A stretch of 34,021 nt of DNA, taken from Verrucomicrobiaceae bacterium. GTDB lineage: Bacteria > Verrucomicrobiota > Verrucomicrobiia > Verrucomicrobiales > DEV007. The stretch covers positions 1-34,021 of the forward strand of contig JAAYAT010000205.1 of the NCBI GenBank assembly GCA_012719225.1, read 5' to 3'. The position numbers and the translations under genes were made by a program. Shown in pieces: positions 16,164 through 25,726 of this stretch (position 1 is its first letter; each line of letters opens with the position of its first letter). The notes below the pieces were generated by a model. The model was not told the origin of the DNA. It ran no database searches and was given only the letters and a program-made list of their open reading frames with translations.

Positions 16164-17210
16164 ATGATCAGGTCACACTTCCTTTCTTTCGCCTGCTTGC
16201 TGGCCGCGCCGACGATCCTCCCGGCGCAGGGTGAGTCCCCCGCTCCTGCGGGAGCCGCTTTTGTCCCGGACCGGGTCGAGTTGGTCCCGCTGCCGGATCA
16301 TCAGGTCCGTTTTCAGATCGACGGTCTCGAGGTGACGCGCTGGCATTACGACCCGAAATACCCCCGCCCTTTCTTTTATCCTTTCAACGGTCCGTCGGGG
16401 AGCACGCTCACCCGGATGGGACACCCGGGGGCGTCGGACCACGATCACCACCGCTCGATCTGGTTCGCCCATCACAAGGTCGAGGGTCTCAATTTCTGGG
16501 CCGACGGCACCGGCACCGCGATCCGCCAGAAGCGCTGGTTCCACTACCGCGACGGCGACAGGGAGGCGGTCATGGCCTCGCTCCTGGGATGGTATGACGC
16601 GGAGGGGGCGGAGATCCTGGAGCAGGACCTCGTGGCCGCGACCCTGCCGCTGGAAGGCGGCGAGCACCTCCTCGAACTCCAGATCACGATGCGGCCGGCC
16701 GGGGGCCGGGAAACGGTCCGCTTGGACCAAACCAACTTCGGGTTTCTCGCCGTCCGGGTCGCCAAGACTCTCAGCCATCGTTTCGGCGGTGGCCAGCTCA
16801 CCAACAGCGAGGGGCTCGTCGGGGAAAAGGCCATTTTCGGCCAGACGGCCCGCTGGATGGATTACTCGGGACCGGTTGCCTTTCCCGCCGAGGGCGACGG
16901 CGACGGACCGGGACGCGCCACCGCGACCGAGGGCATCACCTACTTCGACCATCCCGAGAATCCCCGCCACCCCACCGCCTGGCATGTGCGGTCCGACGGC
17001 TGGATGGGGGCGGCCTTTTGCCTCGGCGAGGGATATACGATCACGGACGACGCGCCCCTGACGCTGCGCTATCTCCTCCACGCCCACGCGGGGGACTACG
17101 ATGCGGAGCGAGCCGCCGCGGTGGCCGGGGACTTCGCGCGACGACGCGGGTTCGAGATCGACAAAGCGGGCGTCCGGCGTCTCGATGAAAAAACGGTCGC
17201 CGGGGAGTGA
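16164..17210 (+). CDS. Exported PmoA-like (DUF6807) protein
   Basis: A 348-residue protein with a signal peptide (IRSHFLSFACLLAAPTILPAQG). The body matches the family called PmoA or DUF6807 in planctomycetes and Verrucomicrobiota: RWHYDPKYPRPFFYPFNGPSG, then the histidine-rich signature GASDHDHHRSIWFAHHKVEGLNFW, and later TAWHVRSDGWMGAAF. The fold is expected to be beta-rich. The name PmoA comes from early annotation, and there is no sign here of particulate methane monooxygenase partners. The family often sits beside Gfo/Idh/MocA oxidoreductases and DUF1080 proteins in glycan-degrading species, as here. The biochemical role is not established; binding or processing of carbohydrate is a guess. 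Confidence 0.82.
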   Translation: MIRSHFLSFACLLAAPTILPAQGESPAPAGAAFVPDRVELVPLPDHQVRFQIDGLEVTRWHYDPKYPRPFFYPFNGPSGSTLTRMGHPGASDHDHHRSIWFAHHKVEGLNFWADGTGTAIRQKRWFHYRDGDREAVMASLLGWYDAEGAEILEQDLVAATLPLEGGEHLLELQITMRPAGGRETVRLDQTNFGFLAVRVAKTLSHRFGGGQLTNSEGLVGEKAIFGQTARWMDYSGPVAFPAEGDGDGPGRATATEGITYFDHPENPRHPTAWHVRSDGWMGAAFCLGEGYTITDDAPLTLRYLLHAHAGDYDAERAAAVAGDFARRRGFEIDKAGVRRLDEKTVAGE

Positions 17211-17327
17211 CCGGTCGCGGTTCACGGCGGGCCGCGCGGAATCGGCACGAGGGAGGCGTCATCCCGTGCCCCTCGCGGGGCATTCGGCGCTTTCCGTCGG
17301 GGGAGGAAGGGGCCAAGGTTGTCCGCC

Positions 17328-18689
<1,362 letters not shown>

Positions 18690-18859
18690 ACCGCCCCGCA
18701 TCCCGCCGCGGACCTTCCCAGCGGGATTCGCAGATTCGCGATCGCGCGGAGATTCCGGTTGTTGAAAAGACAAAATCCGCTGAAAGTAGCCGTTGCCCGC
18801 AACGAGAGACGGTTTCGTTCACCGATCCCCCCCGTCGCGGTTTCCCCTTACCCCTCAAC

Positions 18860-19969
18860 ATGAAAAAAGCATCCTCCGTCCTGCCCGGCATGGCGACTGT
18901 CATCGGTCTCGGTCTTTTGACCTGCGCCGCCACGGCCCAAAACGAAACCCCCGCTCCGGCTCCGGCGGCCCCGGCAACTCCGGCCACGCCTGCTGCCCCG
19001 GCACCGCTTTCCGCTCCGGCGGAACCGGCCGCTCCCGCCCCCGCCGACACCGACGTCGTCCTCACCGTCGATGGCACCGAGATCACCGTGGGAGATGTCC
19101 GCGAGCTCTTCACGGGTCGCTACGGACGTCAGTTCGAGCAACTGCCGCCCGAGCAGCGCGCCATGATCGAGCCGCAGATTCAGCAGATGGTGATGAACGA
19201 TCTCATCCAGAAGACTCTCCTCTCCAACGCCGCCAACAAAGAGGGCATGACCGCGACCGACGAAGAAGTCGAGACGAGCCTCAAGGAGATCGCCACCCAG
19301 ATTCCCGAGGGAACCACCCTCGAAGCCTTCGCCGCTTCCGCCGGCATCAGCCTCGACCGCATCCGCAAGCAGATCGCCGAGGACACCAAGATCCGCAAAC
19401 TCTACGAAAAGATCACCGCCGACGTCGCCCAACCCGAGGAAGCCACGGTGAAAACCTACTTCGAGGAGCATCCCGAGGAGTTCGCCCAAAAGGCCTCCGT
19501 CGACGCCGCCCACATTCTCATCTCCACCCAGGGCATCACCGAACCGGCCCAGCTCGCCGCCAAGGAAAAAGTCGCCAAGGAACTCCGCGAGGAACTCGTC
19601 GCCAAAAAGGGGGAGAACTTCGCCGAGATGGCCTCGCTGCACTCGGACTGCCCCAGCAAAGCCCAGGGAGGGGACCTCGGGGAGTTCGAAAAAGGCCAGA
19701 TGGTGCCCGAGTTTGAAACCGCCGCCTTCGCCCAGGAAATCGGTGCCATCGGGGAAACCGTGAAGACCCAGTTCGGCTATCACATCATCAAGGTGAACGG
19801 CAAAAAAGAAGCCAAGACCCTCCTTTTCGCCGAAGTGCGCGAGGAACTCACCGCCCGCCTCCACGACGAAGGCCGCTCCGCCAAAATGGGCAGCTATGTG
19901 GAGGAACTCCGCAAGACGGCCAAGATCGAACAGCCGGGAGCCCCGGAGCCCGAGCCGGAGGCTCGGTAG
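18860..19969 (+). CDS. Exported parvulin-type peptidyl-prolyl isomerase (SurA/PpiC-like)
   Basis: A 369-residue protein; the ORF track start at 17999 is a read-through of the upstream gene's shadow frame. From ATG 18860 there is a signal peptide (MKKASSVLPGMATVIGLGLLTCAATAQ), then an Ala/Pro-rich linker (about 30-68) with repeated APAAPATPA-like units. A SurA-N-like helical chaperone region spans about 70-205 (VVLTVDGTEITVGDVRELF). The rotamase domain is at about 212-308, with AAHILIST, GGDLGEFEKGQMVPEFETAAF and FGYHIIKV. The family helps fold outer-membrane and secreted proteins in the periplasm. The TAG stop is the first part of a TAGCTGTT-type repeat, and the gene is convergent with gatB. 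Confidence 0.92.
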   Translation: MKKASSVLPGMATVIGLGLLTCAATAQNETPAPAPAAPATPATPAAPAPLSAPAEPAAPAPADTDVVLTVDGTEITVGDVRELFTGRYGRQFEQLPPEQRAMIEPQIQQMVMNDLIQKTLLSNAANKEGMTATDEEVETSLKEIATQIPEGTTLEAFAASAGISLDRIRKQIAEDTKIRKLYEKITADVAQPEEATVKTYFEEHPEEFAQKASVDAAHILISTQGITEPAQLAAKEKVAKELREELVAKKGENFAEMASLHSDCPSKAQGGDLGEFEKGQMVPEFETAAFAQEIGAIGETVKTQFGYHIIKVNGKKEAKTLLFAEVREELTARLHDEGRSAKMGSYVEELRKTAKIEQPGAPEPEPEAR

Positions 19970-20016
19970 CTGTTTAGCTTTTAGCTGTTTAGCCGGTAGC
20001 TTTTTTGCTGTTAAGC
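19967..20016 (+). repeat. TAGCTGTT-type 3'-end repeat, copy 2
   Basis: Starts at the PPIase stop codon: TAGCTGTTTAGCTTTTAGC, then a second TGTTTAGC unit and TAGCTTTTTTGCTGTT. Bases 19983-20016 match the reverse complement of 10461-10495 at 30 of 34 positions. In both places the element follows a stop codon in the sense orientation. The T6 run may help transcription end. Confidence 0.6.
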
Positions 20017-20219
20017 GCCAGCGCAAGGAACGGGGCTTTCCTAGCCCCGACGAAGCCCATCCGGAGGACTCTGCGGCGGGGTTGTTGGGCGCTAGAAAAG
20101 CGCCCTTCCTTGGGGCCGAGGGGGATACGCGCGCCAGCGCAAGGAACGGAACTCTCTTTGCTGCGGCGGGGGGGGTGCCGGGCGCTGGAAAAGCGCCCCT
20201 CCTTGGGGTCGAGGGAGGA
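20015..20219. repeat. Tandem hairpin repeat, two units
   Basis: Unit A is 20015-20125 and unit B is 20131-20219. Both begin GCGCCAGCGCAAGGAACGG and both end near CTCCTTGGGG or its variant. Unit A holds CGGGGCT-TTCCT-AGCCCCG (20031-20049) and GGGCGCT-AGAAA-AGCGCCC (20087-20105); unit B holds GGGCGCT-GGAAA-AGCGCCC (20180-20198). All three have 7-bp stems and 5-nt loops. ORFs predicted across it on both strands are repeat translations. It looks like a REP/BIME-type cluster between convergent genes. Confidence 0.7.
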
Positions 20220-20322
20220 AACGTGTCTGCCTGTAGGTCGTGACTCGCACGGTTCCGGAGAATCCAATCCACCGAACAATTCGATCCGCTCAATTCCCTG
20301 GCGCATCACATTTCGTGCTTGC

Positions 20323-20348
20323 CGGTGCGCTCCGTACGAAGCGCACCG
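20323..20348. terminator. Strong hairpin between PPIase and gatB
   Basis: CGGTGCGCT, CCGTACGA, AGCGCACCG: a perfect 9-bp stem. There is no T-run on either strand, so a classical intrinsic terminator is uncertain, but its position just beyond gatB's 3' end fits transcript termination or 3'-end protection. A perfect palindrome AGTGATCACT follows at 20361-20370, five bases from gatB's stop. Confidence 0.35.
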
Positions 20349-20374
20349 TGACCTCTCGTGAGTGATCACTGACG

Positions 20375-21838
20375 TCACCCCCGGATCCGGGCGAGGATCG
20401 TTCCGGTGACTTCGCGGGGATTGGCTTTGCCTTTGCTGAGTTTCATGACCTGTCCGACGAGAAAGTTGGCGGCCTTGTCATTGCCTTCCCGGACTTCTTC
20501 GACAGGACCGGGATGGGCCGCGATGACCTGATCGATGAAGGCTTCGATCTCACCGGTGTCGGCGGGTTCGAATCCTTTCGCCTTGGCGACGGCGGCGGGG
20601 GTTTCGCCGGGGTGTTCAAAAAGATGGGCGAAGACTTCCTTCGCCTGGTTGTTGGAGATCTGGCCGGATTCGACGAGGTCGACGAGGGCTCCGACATTCG
20701 CGGCGGGGACGGGACACGCGTCTATCGCCATGCCGCGCTCGTTGAGTTCGGCGAGAAGGTTGTTGATGACCCAGTTGGCGACTTTTTTCGGGGCGGCGGA
20801 ATCTTTGGCGGCGGTTTCGTAGTAGTCCGCGAGGGCCTGCTCGGAGGCGAGGACGGAGGCGTCGTAGTGGGTGATCGCATACTCTCTCTCAAACCGCTCG
20901 ATCTTCTCGTGGGGCAACTCGGGGAGCTGTTCGCGGACGCGCCCGAGGAGTTCGGTGGTGCGGACGGGGAGCAGGTCGGGGTCGGGAAAGTAACGGTAGT
21001 CGTGGGCGTCCTCTTTCGTGCGCATCAGTTCGGTGCGGCCGATCTCGTCGTTCCACCGCCAGGTCGCTTGGGTGAGGGAGCGTCCCGCTTCGAGTTCGTC
21101 AATCTGGCGTCCGATTTCGTAGTGGAGGGAGCGCCGCACGGCGGAAACGGAGTTGAGGTTTTTCAGCTCGATCTTGGTGCCGAGTTCGCTCTGGTGCGAC
21201 GGGCGCACGGAGATGTTCACGTCACAGCGCATCTGCCCTTTTTCCATGTCGGCATCGGAGACGCCGCTGTAGACGAGGATCTGCCGGAGGGAGTTGAGGT
21301 AGGCAACGGCCTCCTCGGGGGAGTCGATCTCCGGTTCGGAGACGATCTCCATGAGGGGCGTCCCGGCGCGGTTGAAGTCTATGGTGGTGTAGGTGGAATG
21401 GTGGGTCGATTTGGCGACGTCCTCCTCGAGATGGATGCGGGTGAGGGTCACTTTTTTCCCGGGCGCGGCGATGTCTTTTTGCGCGTCTTTGGGATAGGCC
21501 AGTTCGTAGAGCGGGACCGAACCCCCGAGACAGAGCGGCAGATCGAACTGCGAGATCTGGTAGTTTTTCGGCATGTCTGGGTAGAAGTAGTTCTTGCGAT
21601 CCCACTTCACGATTTCGGGGGTGGTGCAGCCGAGGAGTTGTCCGGTCAGGATGGTGCGTTCGATCGCCCCGAGATTGAGTTTGGGCAGGGCGCCGGGGAG
21701 ACCCAGACAGGTCGGACAGGTGAGAGTGTTGGGCGGTTCGCCGAAGCGCACCGCGCAACCGCAGAACATTTTGCTCCGGGTTTTCAACTGGACGTGGACC
21801 TCGAGTCCGATGCTGGTGATGTAGTCCGGCGTGGCCAT
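20375..21838 (-). CDS. gatB: Aspartyl/glutamyl-tRNA(Asn/Gln) amidotransferase subunit B
   Basis: A 487-residue protein from the ATG at 21838 (MATPDYITSIGLEVHVQLKT), the usual position just before the family signature IGLEVHVQL. The ORF track start at 21874 is a TTG that overlaps the upstream gene's stop; it is possible but adds a non-family segment. Family features include KMFCGC, CPTCLGLPGALP, KNYFYPDMPKNYQISQFD, the kinase-like amidotransferase core, and a C-terminal YqeY-like helical domain ending SKGKANPREVTGTIL. With GatA and GatC it converts misacylated Glu-tRNA(Gln) or Asp-tRNA(Asn) to Gln/Asn-tRNA in the cytoplasm. gatA and gatC are not in the window. It is the last gene of the smpB-aroC-cvpA-gatB series. 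Confidence 0.98.
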   Translation of the reverse strand: MATPDYITSIGLEVHVQLKTRSKMFCGCAVRFGEPPNTLTCPTCLGLPGALPKLNLGAIERTILTGQLLGCTTPEIVKWDRKNYFYPDMPKNYQISQFDLPLCLGGSVPLYELAYPKDAQKDIAAPGKKVTLTRIHLEEDVAKSTHHSTYTTIDFNRAGTPLMEIVSEPEIDSPEEAVAYLNSLRQILVYSGVSDADMEKGQMRCDVNISVRPSHQSELGTKIELKNLNSVSAVRRSLHYEIGRQIDELEAGRSLTQATWRWNDEIGRTELMRTKEDAHDYRYFPDPDLLPVRTTELLGRVREQLPELPHEKIERFEREYAITHYDASVLASEQALADYYETAAKDSAAPKKVANWVINNLLAELNERGMAIDACPVPAANVGALVDLVESGQISNNQAKEVFAHLFEHPGETPAAVAKAKGFEPADTGEIEAFIDQVIAAHPGPVEEVREGNDKAANFLVGQVMKLSKGKANPREVTGTILARIRG

Positions 21839-21870
21839 GGAATAAGGATCGATCAAATCGGTCGAATCGG

Positions 21871-22767
21871 TCAAAGGGTGTTGTCGGGGAGCGGGGGGGT
21901 GGTGAGCTCCGGGGGTGGTTCGATCGAGGCGACGAAGGCGTCGACGGCGGGTCTCAGGACGAGCCGGCGCAAGTCCCGCGCTATCGCCGGGTCGGCGGCC
22001 GCTTGCTCTACGGCGGGATCAATGACGAGGGCGAGGCGGTCGAGCTTTTTCACGGCGGTGGCGACGCCGGGATCGGTCGCGAGCTGTTCCCACAGCGGCA
22101 TTTCGGCGAACGCGGCGGTCTCGGGACGGGTGAGGAGGTAGGGCTTCAGGAAGTTGGAGGTCGAGGCGAGGGTGAGGGCGGCGGCGTTGCGCTTGCCGCG
22201 GTGGCTGTAGGGGTCGATGAAATCCAGCGCCGGAGCGACACCCGGGAGGCTCTCGATGCCGTTGCGCCAGGTTGCGGAGAGCGGATAGGGGGGGATGCGT
22301 CCGCCCATTTCGCTGATCCCGTCGCGGGAAAGGGAGTCGATGTAGTTCAGTTCCTGCACCGTGCCGGCCACGCGGATGCAATTGAAGAGGAAGAAGAGGA
22401 CCACGGCACTGGGAAAGAGGGAGAGGAGCCCTCCAGGGATGCCGTCGACGGCCCAGTGGAACCAGCCGTCGGGATTGAAAAAGGCTTTGAAGGCGAATCC
22501 GAGAATAACGCGGCTGATCACGTAGACGAGGGCGGCGAGTCCGGCGGAAATCCCGGCGGAGACTTTCCAAGTCGGATCGAGGTCGAGGAAGGTCCCGGCC
22601 AGCTCGGGCAGAAAATGGATCCCGGCGTAAAAGGTGGCCAGGGCGAGGGCGGCGGCGACCCCGGAGGCGAGGATTTTCACCACCCCGTGTTTCATCGCGG
22701 AGAGGAAGACGATCACCACGAAGAGCACCCCGATGAGGATGCCGGTAAAATCACTGTAGCTGTTCAT
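21871..22767 (-). CDS. CvpA-like inner-membrane protein
   Basis: A 298-residue protein whose N-terminal half looks like the CvpA (colicin V production) family: four hydrophobic segments at about 7-27, 31-53, 68-92 and 112-133 ([73 protein letters not shown]). The C-terminal 150 residues are soluble, with [22 protein letters not shown] and a proline-rich end, and are not assigned. In other bacteria CvpA is a small membrane protein near purF with a role in envelope stability. Its start overlaps aroC's stop (ATGA), and its stop overlaps a possible TTG start of gatB, so the three are translationally linked. The CvpA call rests on topology and is moderate. Confidence 0.6.
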   Translation of the reverse strand: MNSYSDFTGILIGVLFVVIVFLSAMKHGVVKILASGVAAALALATFYAGIHFLPELAGTFLDLDPTWKVSAGISAGLAALVYVISRVILGFAFKAFFNPDGWFHWAVDGIPGGLLSLFPSAVVLFFLFNCIRVAGTVQELNYIDSLSRDGISEMGGRIPPYPLSATWRNGIESLPGVAPALDFIDPYSHRGKRNAAALTLASTSNFLKPYLLTRPETAAFAEMPLWEQLATDPGVATAVKKLDRLALVIDPAVEQAAADPAIARDLRRLVLRPAVDAFVASIEPPPELTTPPLPDNTL

Positions 22768-23900
22768 CGTGCCGCGTTTCCTCCCTTTTCACCGTGTCCC
22801 GTTTCCGCGCCGTCGTTCCCGCAGAGGGCGCGCTGGCGCAGCATGTGATCGACGAGGACAAGCGCCGCCATGGCCTCGACCATGGGCACGGCGCGGGGGA
22901 GGACGCAGGCGTCGTGACGGCCCCGGCCTTTGAGCTCGGTGTCGTGGTAGTCCGTCGAGACGGTGTCCTGGGCGGTCATGATGGTGGCGGTGGGTTTGAA
23001 AGCGACCCGGAAAAGAATGTCCTCCCCATTGGAGATACCGCCCTGGACGCCGCCCGAGCGATTGCTGGTGGTGCGCACCCGACCGTCTTCCATGCGGAAC
23101 GAGTCGTTGTGCTCGCGACCGGTCATCTCCGTCCCCGCGAAACCGGATCCAATTTCAAATCCCTTGGTCGCGGGGAGACTCAGCATGGCCTTGGCGAGGT
23201 CGGCCTCGAGCCGGTCGAAGACGGGCATGCCCAGGCCGACGGGGACATTGCGGATGAGGCAGCCGACGACACCGCCGACAGAGTTTCCCTCGCTGCGGAC
23301 CTGCTTGATGAGGTCTATCATGGGTTCGACGGCATCGGGATCGCCGGTGCGGACGATGTTCGACTCTATGCTCTCGCGGGTCACAGTGGCGGGATCGATC
23401 CTCGCCCGTATCGTCCCGATGGACTCGACGAAGGGGAGAATCTCAAGATCGGGGGCGAAACAGGCTGCGATGACTTTTTTGGCGATCGCGGCGGCGGCGA
23501 CCCGGCCGATCGTCTCGCGGGCGCTGGAGCGTCCCCCGCCCTGCCAGTTGCGGATGCCGTACTTGGCCTGGTAGGTGTAGTCCGCATGAGAGGGTCGGAA
23601 TTTGTCCCGCATCTCCGAGTAGGCCTCGGGGCGGTGGTCCTTGTTGCGCACCAAAATCGCGATGGGGCTGCCGAGAGTGAGGCTCTCGAAGGTGCCGGAG
23701 AGGATCTCGGCCTGGTCGGCCTCGTTGCGCGGGGTCGTGATTTCGCTCTGGCCGGGACGCCGCCGGTCGAGGTCGATCTGGATGTCGGCTTCGGTCAGGG
23801 GGACGCGCGGCGGACAGCCGTCCACGACCACCCCCACCCCGCCGCCGTGGGATTCCCCCCAGGTGGATATCTGAAAAAGCTGGCCAAATGTCGATCCCAT
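22764..23900 (-). CDS. aroC: Chorismate synthase
   Basis: A 378-residue protein with all AroC signatures: [19 protein letters not shown] at the start, [21 protein letters not shown] (about 122-142), [48 protein letters not shown] and the C-terminal [20 protein letters not shown]. It removes phosphate from 5-enolpyruvylshikimate-3-phosphate using reduced FMN, giving chorismate at the end of the shikimate pathway in the cytoplasm. Length is normal for the family. It lies 99 nt downstream of smpB on the same strand and overlaps the CvpA-like gene by four bases. No other aro gene is near. Confidence 0.98.
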   Translation of the reverse strand: MGSTFGQLFQISTWGESHGGGVGVVVDGCPPRVPLTEADIQIDLDRRRPGQSEITTPRNEADQAEILSGTFESLTLGSPIAILVRNKDHRPEAYSEMRDKFRPSHADYTYQAKYGIRNWQGGGRSSARETIGRVAAAAIAKKVIAACFAPDLEILPFVESIGTIRARIDPATVTRESIESNIVRTGDPDAVEPMIDLIKQVRSEGNSVGGVVGCLIRNVPVGLGMPVFDRLEADLAKAMLSLPATKGFEIGSGFAGTEMTGREHNDSFRMEDGRVRTTSNRSGGVQGGISNGEDILFRVAFKPTATIMTAQDTVSTDYHDTELKGRGRHDACVLPRAVPMVEAMAALVLVDHMLRQRALCGNDGAETGHGEKGGNAAR

Positions 23901-23999
23901 GAAAACTCTGCGAATGAACCGGAAACGGGGAGACAGTCAAACAACTTCCTTGACTGACTTCGCACGGGAGGCCCGGCGTTCGTCCCGATCCCCTTCTCC

Positions 24000-24449
24000 T
24001 TATCGGTGCAAGCGGGCCAACTCGCGTTCCACCTCGCGGTGGTGGGCGCGCTCTTTGAGGTCCTGACGTTTGTCCCGCTGATCCTTGCCTTTGCCGACCC
24101 CGATCTCCACTTTGACCTTGCCGTTTTTCCAGTAAAAGCGGAGCGGCACGAGGGTGAGGCCCTGCTGTTCGGTCACGGCGGCGAGCCGCCGGATCTCGCG
24201 CTTGTGGAGGAGGAGCCGCCGGTTCCGCAGGGGCACGTGAAACTCGTGGCTGGCCTGTTCGTAGGGGCGGATGTCGCAGTTGTAGAGCCAGAGCTGCCCC
24301 TTGTCCACCCGGGCGTAGGACTCGCTGATGTTGATCCTCCCGGCGCGGATGGATTTCACCTCCGAGCCCTTCAGCTCGATCCCGGCCTCGTATTTGTCCG
24401 AGATGTGGTAGTCCCGCCTCGCTTTGCGGTTGCTGGCGATGTCGCTCAT
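24000..24449 (-). CDS. smpB: SsrA-binding protein
   Basis: A 149-residue protein starting at ATG 24449 (MSDIASNRKARRDYHISDKYEAG). The ORF track start at 24530 adds 27 residues that do not belong to the family. Family motifs are NRKARRDY, YEAGIELKGSEVKSIRAGRINISESY, LWLYNCDIRPYEQASHEFH, RRLLLHKREI, LTLVPLRFYWKNGKVKVEIGVGKGK and the basic C-terminal KRQDLKERAHHREVERELAR. SmpB binds tmRNA and delivers it to stalled ribosomes. The tmRNA gene itself is not visible nearby. A hairpin with GCAA loop (TTCTC-GCAA-GAGAA) lies in its leader, downstream of the terminator at 24529-24564. Confidence 0.98.
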   Translation of the reverse strand: MSDIASNRKARRDYHISDKYEAGIELKGSEVKSIRAGRINISESYARVDKGQLWLYNCDIRPYEQASHEFHVPLRNRRLLLHKREIRRLAAVTEQQGLTLVPLRFYWKNGKVKVEIGVGKGKDQRDKRQDLKERAHHREVERELARLHR

Positions 24450-24528
24450 GAAAAAAAATTCGTTTTCTCCGTCACAGATTCTCTTGCGAGAACAAAATTG
24501 GTTGGATTCACAATCCCCCTTGGAATCC

Positions 24529-24564
24529 AAAAATAACCCCGGTGCCGCTTTCGCGACACCGGGG
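24529..24564 (-). terminator. Rho-independent terminator downstream of the DUF1080 gene
   Basis: On the minus strand CCCCGGTG and CACCGGGG form an 8-bp stem around a small inner GCG/CGC stem, followed directly by TTATTTTT. It lies 134 bases after the DUF1080 stop and about 80 bases before smpB, separating the two transcripts. This is the most convincing intrinsic terminator in the window. Confidence 0.85.
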
Positions 24565-24583
24565 CCCTCCTCCTTATCAGATC

Positions 24584-24619
24584 GAGCGGGGTTTCGAAGT
24601 CATCATCGGAGCCCCGCTC
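24584..24619 (-). other. Second hairpin in the DUF1080 3' region
   Basis: GAGCGGGG and CCCCGCTC form an 8-bp stem with a 20-nt loop, just 5' of the terminator on the minus strand. Together they would give the DUF1080 transcript a structured 3' end, or a small RNA if a promoter lies at about 24650-24690. Confidence 0.4.
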
Positions 24620-24697
24620 TCTCACGTCTTTTCTAGGCAAAATCGGGCGATGCGGCAAGCAAAATTGAGCAACATTTTCTTTTTGCGACTCAAACAC

Positions 24698-25405
24698 TCA
24701 CCGCAGGGGACGAATCCGGATGTTTTTCCAGGAGACGTCGTAGGGTCCCGTTCCGGCCTTGATGCCGTGTACCTGCAAGCCGATATGCCCCTTGGGATGG
24801 GACTTGTAGACCGCTTCGTGGGTCAGGTCGGCCACGGCGACACCATTGATAAAAGTCTGAATGCGGGGGCCTTTCGCTATCACGCGGAAATGATTCCACT
24901 CTCCGTTTTTCACGTGTTCGTGGGAGTGTCCGGCGTCCTGGGGCTGGGGCGAAAGCCATCCCAAGCCGGTCGCTTCCCCGTAGATGTAGCCCGCCTGACC
25001 GGGCGAAGCCTCGATTTCCACCTGCGGGCCGAAGAAACGGGAGAGGTCCTTGGCGGGCTTGCCGTCTTTCCCGCTCGTGGCGAGATCGGCCTCGGATTTC
25101 TCGCGGGAGCGGATTTGCACGCCGGAGTTGAGGCTGTCGTGGACTTTCACGTCGAACTCCAGTTCGAAATCGCCGTATTGTTTTTCGCTGAGCAGAAAGG
25201 TGTTCGGGCTGCCCTCGACCGTCTCGCCGCGGATCGCGCCGTCGACCACGGAGTAAGTGGCGTCGCCCAGCGTGGACGACTTCCAACCGTCGAGAGTTTT
25301 GCCGTCGAAAAGACGGACCCAATCCCCGGCAGGATCAGCGGCGATGGCGGAGACACCCAAGGCGAGCAGGGCGAGGGAGGAAGGGAAGAGCGGTTTTTTC
25401 ATCAT
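24698..25405 (-). CDS. Exported DUF1080-family protein (3-keto-disaccharide hydrolase/lyase-like)
   Basis: A 235-residue protein with a signal peptide (MMKKPLFPSSLALLALGVSAIAAD). The mature part is a single concanavalin-like DUF1080 domain: WVRLFDGKTLDGWK, GDFELEFDVKVHDSLNSGVQIRS, VEIEASPGQAGYIYGEATG, WNHFRVIAKGPRIQTFINGVAVADL, GHIGLQVHG. The family has been linked to hydrolysis or elimination of 3-keto-glycosides and is abundant in Bacteroidota and Verrucomicrobiota. That activity is not shown for this protein. The partner oxidoreductase and PmoA-like genes are 7-8 kb away. Two consecutive ATG codons are possible starts. It is divergent from tRNA-Gln. Confidence 0.9.
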   Translation of the reverse strand: MMKKPLFPSSLALLALGVSAIAADPAGDWVRLFDGKTLDGWKSSTLGDATYSVVDGAIRGETVEGSPNTFLLSEKQYGDFELEFDVKVHDSLNSGVQIRSREKSEADLATSGKDGKPAKDLSRFFGPQVEIEASPGQAGYIYGEATGLGWLSPQPQDAGHSHEHVKNGEWNHFRVIAKGPRIQTFINGVAVADLTHEAVYKSHPKGHIGLQVHGIKAGTGPYDVSWKNIRIRPLR

Positions 25406-25523
25406 GACGAAATTGGAATATAACCCTTTTCACCCCGCTGTCACCGCCCTCATCGCGCCTCCCGCTCGGGCTACGGCCGCGATCCCGAGGAAAAAGCGGC
25501 GAAAATATTTCTCTTACTGGCAC

Positions 25524-25551
25524 TTGATTCAGCCGAAATTCAACGTACAGG
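25524..25551 (+). promoter_or_regulatory. Candidate promoter of tRNA-Gln
   Basis: TTGATT at 25524-25529 and TACAGG at 25546-25551, spacing 16, end 13 bases before the mature tRNA. The -10 is a poor match, so this is tentative. Confidence 0.3.
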
Positions 25552-25564
25552 TTGCCCTCCGTGT

Positions 25565-25638
25565 AACTCCGTGGTGTAACGGTAGCACAACAGATTTTGG
25601 TTCTGTTTGTCAAGGTTCGAATCCTTGCGGGGTTGCCA
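25565..25638 (+). tRNA. tRNA-Gln (anticodon UUG)
   Basis: A full cloverleaf can be drawn. The acceptor stem is AACTCCG with CGGGGTT (one T-G pair), the D arm GTG-TAACGGTAG-CAC, the anticodon stem ACAGA/TCTGT around TTTTGGT (anticodon TTG), a TTGT variable loop, and the T arm CAAGG-TTCGAAT-CCTTG. The discriminator is G, and CCA is encoded. Together with gatB nearby, it suggests that tRNA-Gln may be charged by the transamidation route, although a glutaminyl-tRNA synthetase elsewhere cannot be excluded. Confidence 0.97.
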
Positions 25639-25726
25639 CTTCTCGAATCCCATCGGATCGACCTCCCGCCGGTCGCGGTTTCTCCCCCCGGTGCGATCTC
25701 CCGCCCGTGTGCGGGTTCCCTTTCCC

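Noticed and set aside
15703-16234. ORFs of 67-114 residues inside the 15601-16109 repeat region
   Set aside because: The same peptide strings appear in both copies of the DNA repeat (for example LSRSFPKSSP), so they are repeat translations, not genes.
19896-20378. Three ORFs of 115-129 residues over the hairpin repeats
   Set aside because: They translate the tandem palindromes on both strands, with no start signal or family resemblance.
24529-24690. SRP RNA or tmRNA near smpB
   Set aside because: No SRP GGAAGGAAGCAGCC-like core and no tRNA-like ends with a tag ORF were found.
24446-24697. 83-residue minus-strand ORF ending in an ATGA overlap with smpB, with AAGGAGGAGGG before an internal GTG at 24559
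   Set aside because: The Shine-Dalgarno and coupling are suggestive, but the GTG lies inside the terminator stem and the 37-residue product resembles nothing; chance is more likely.
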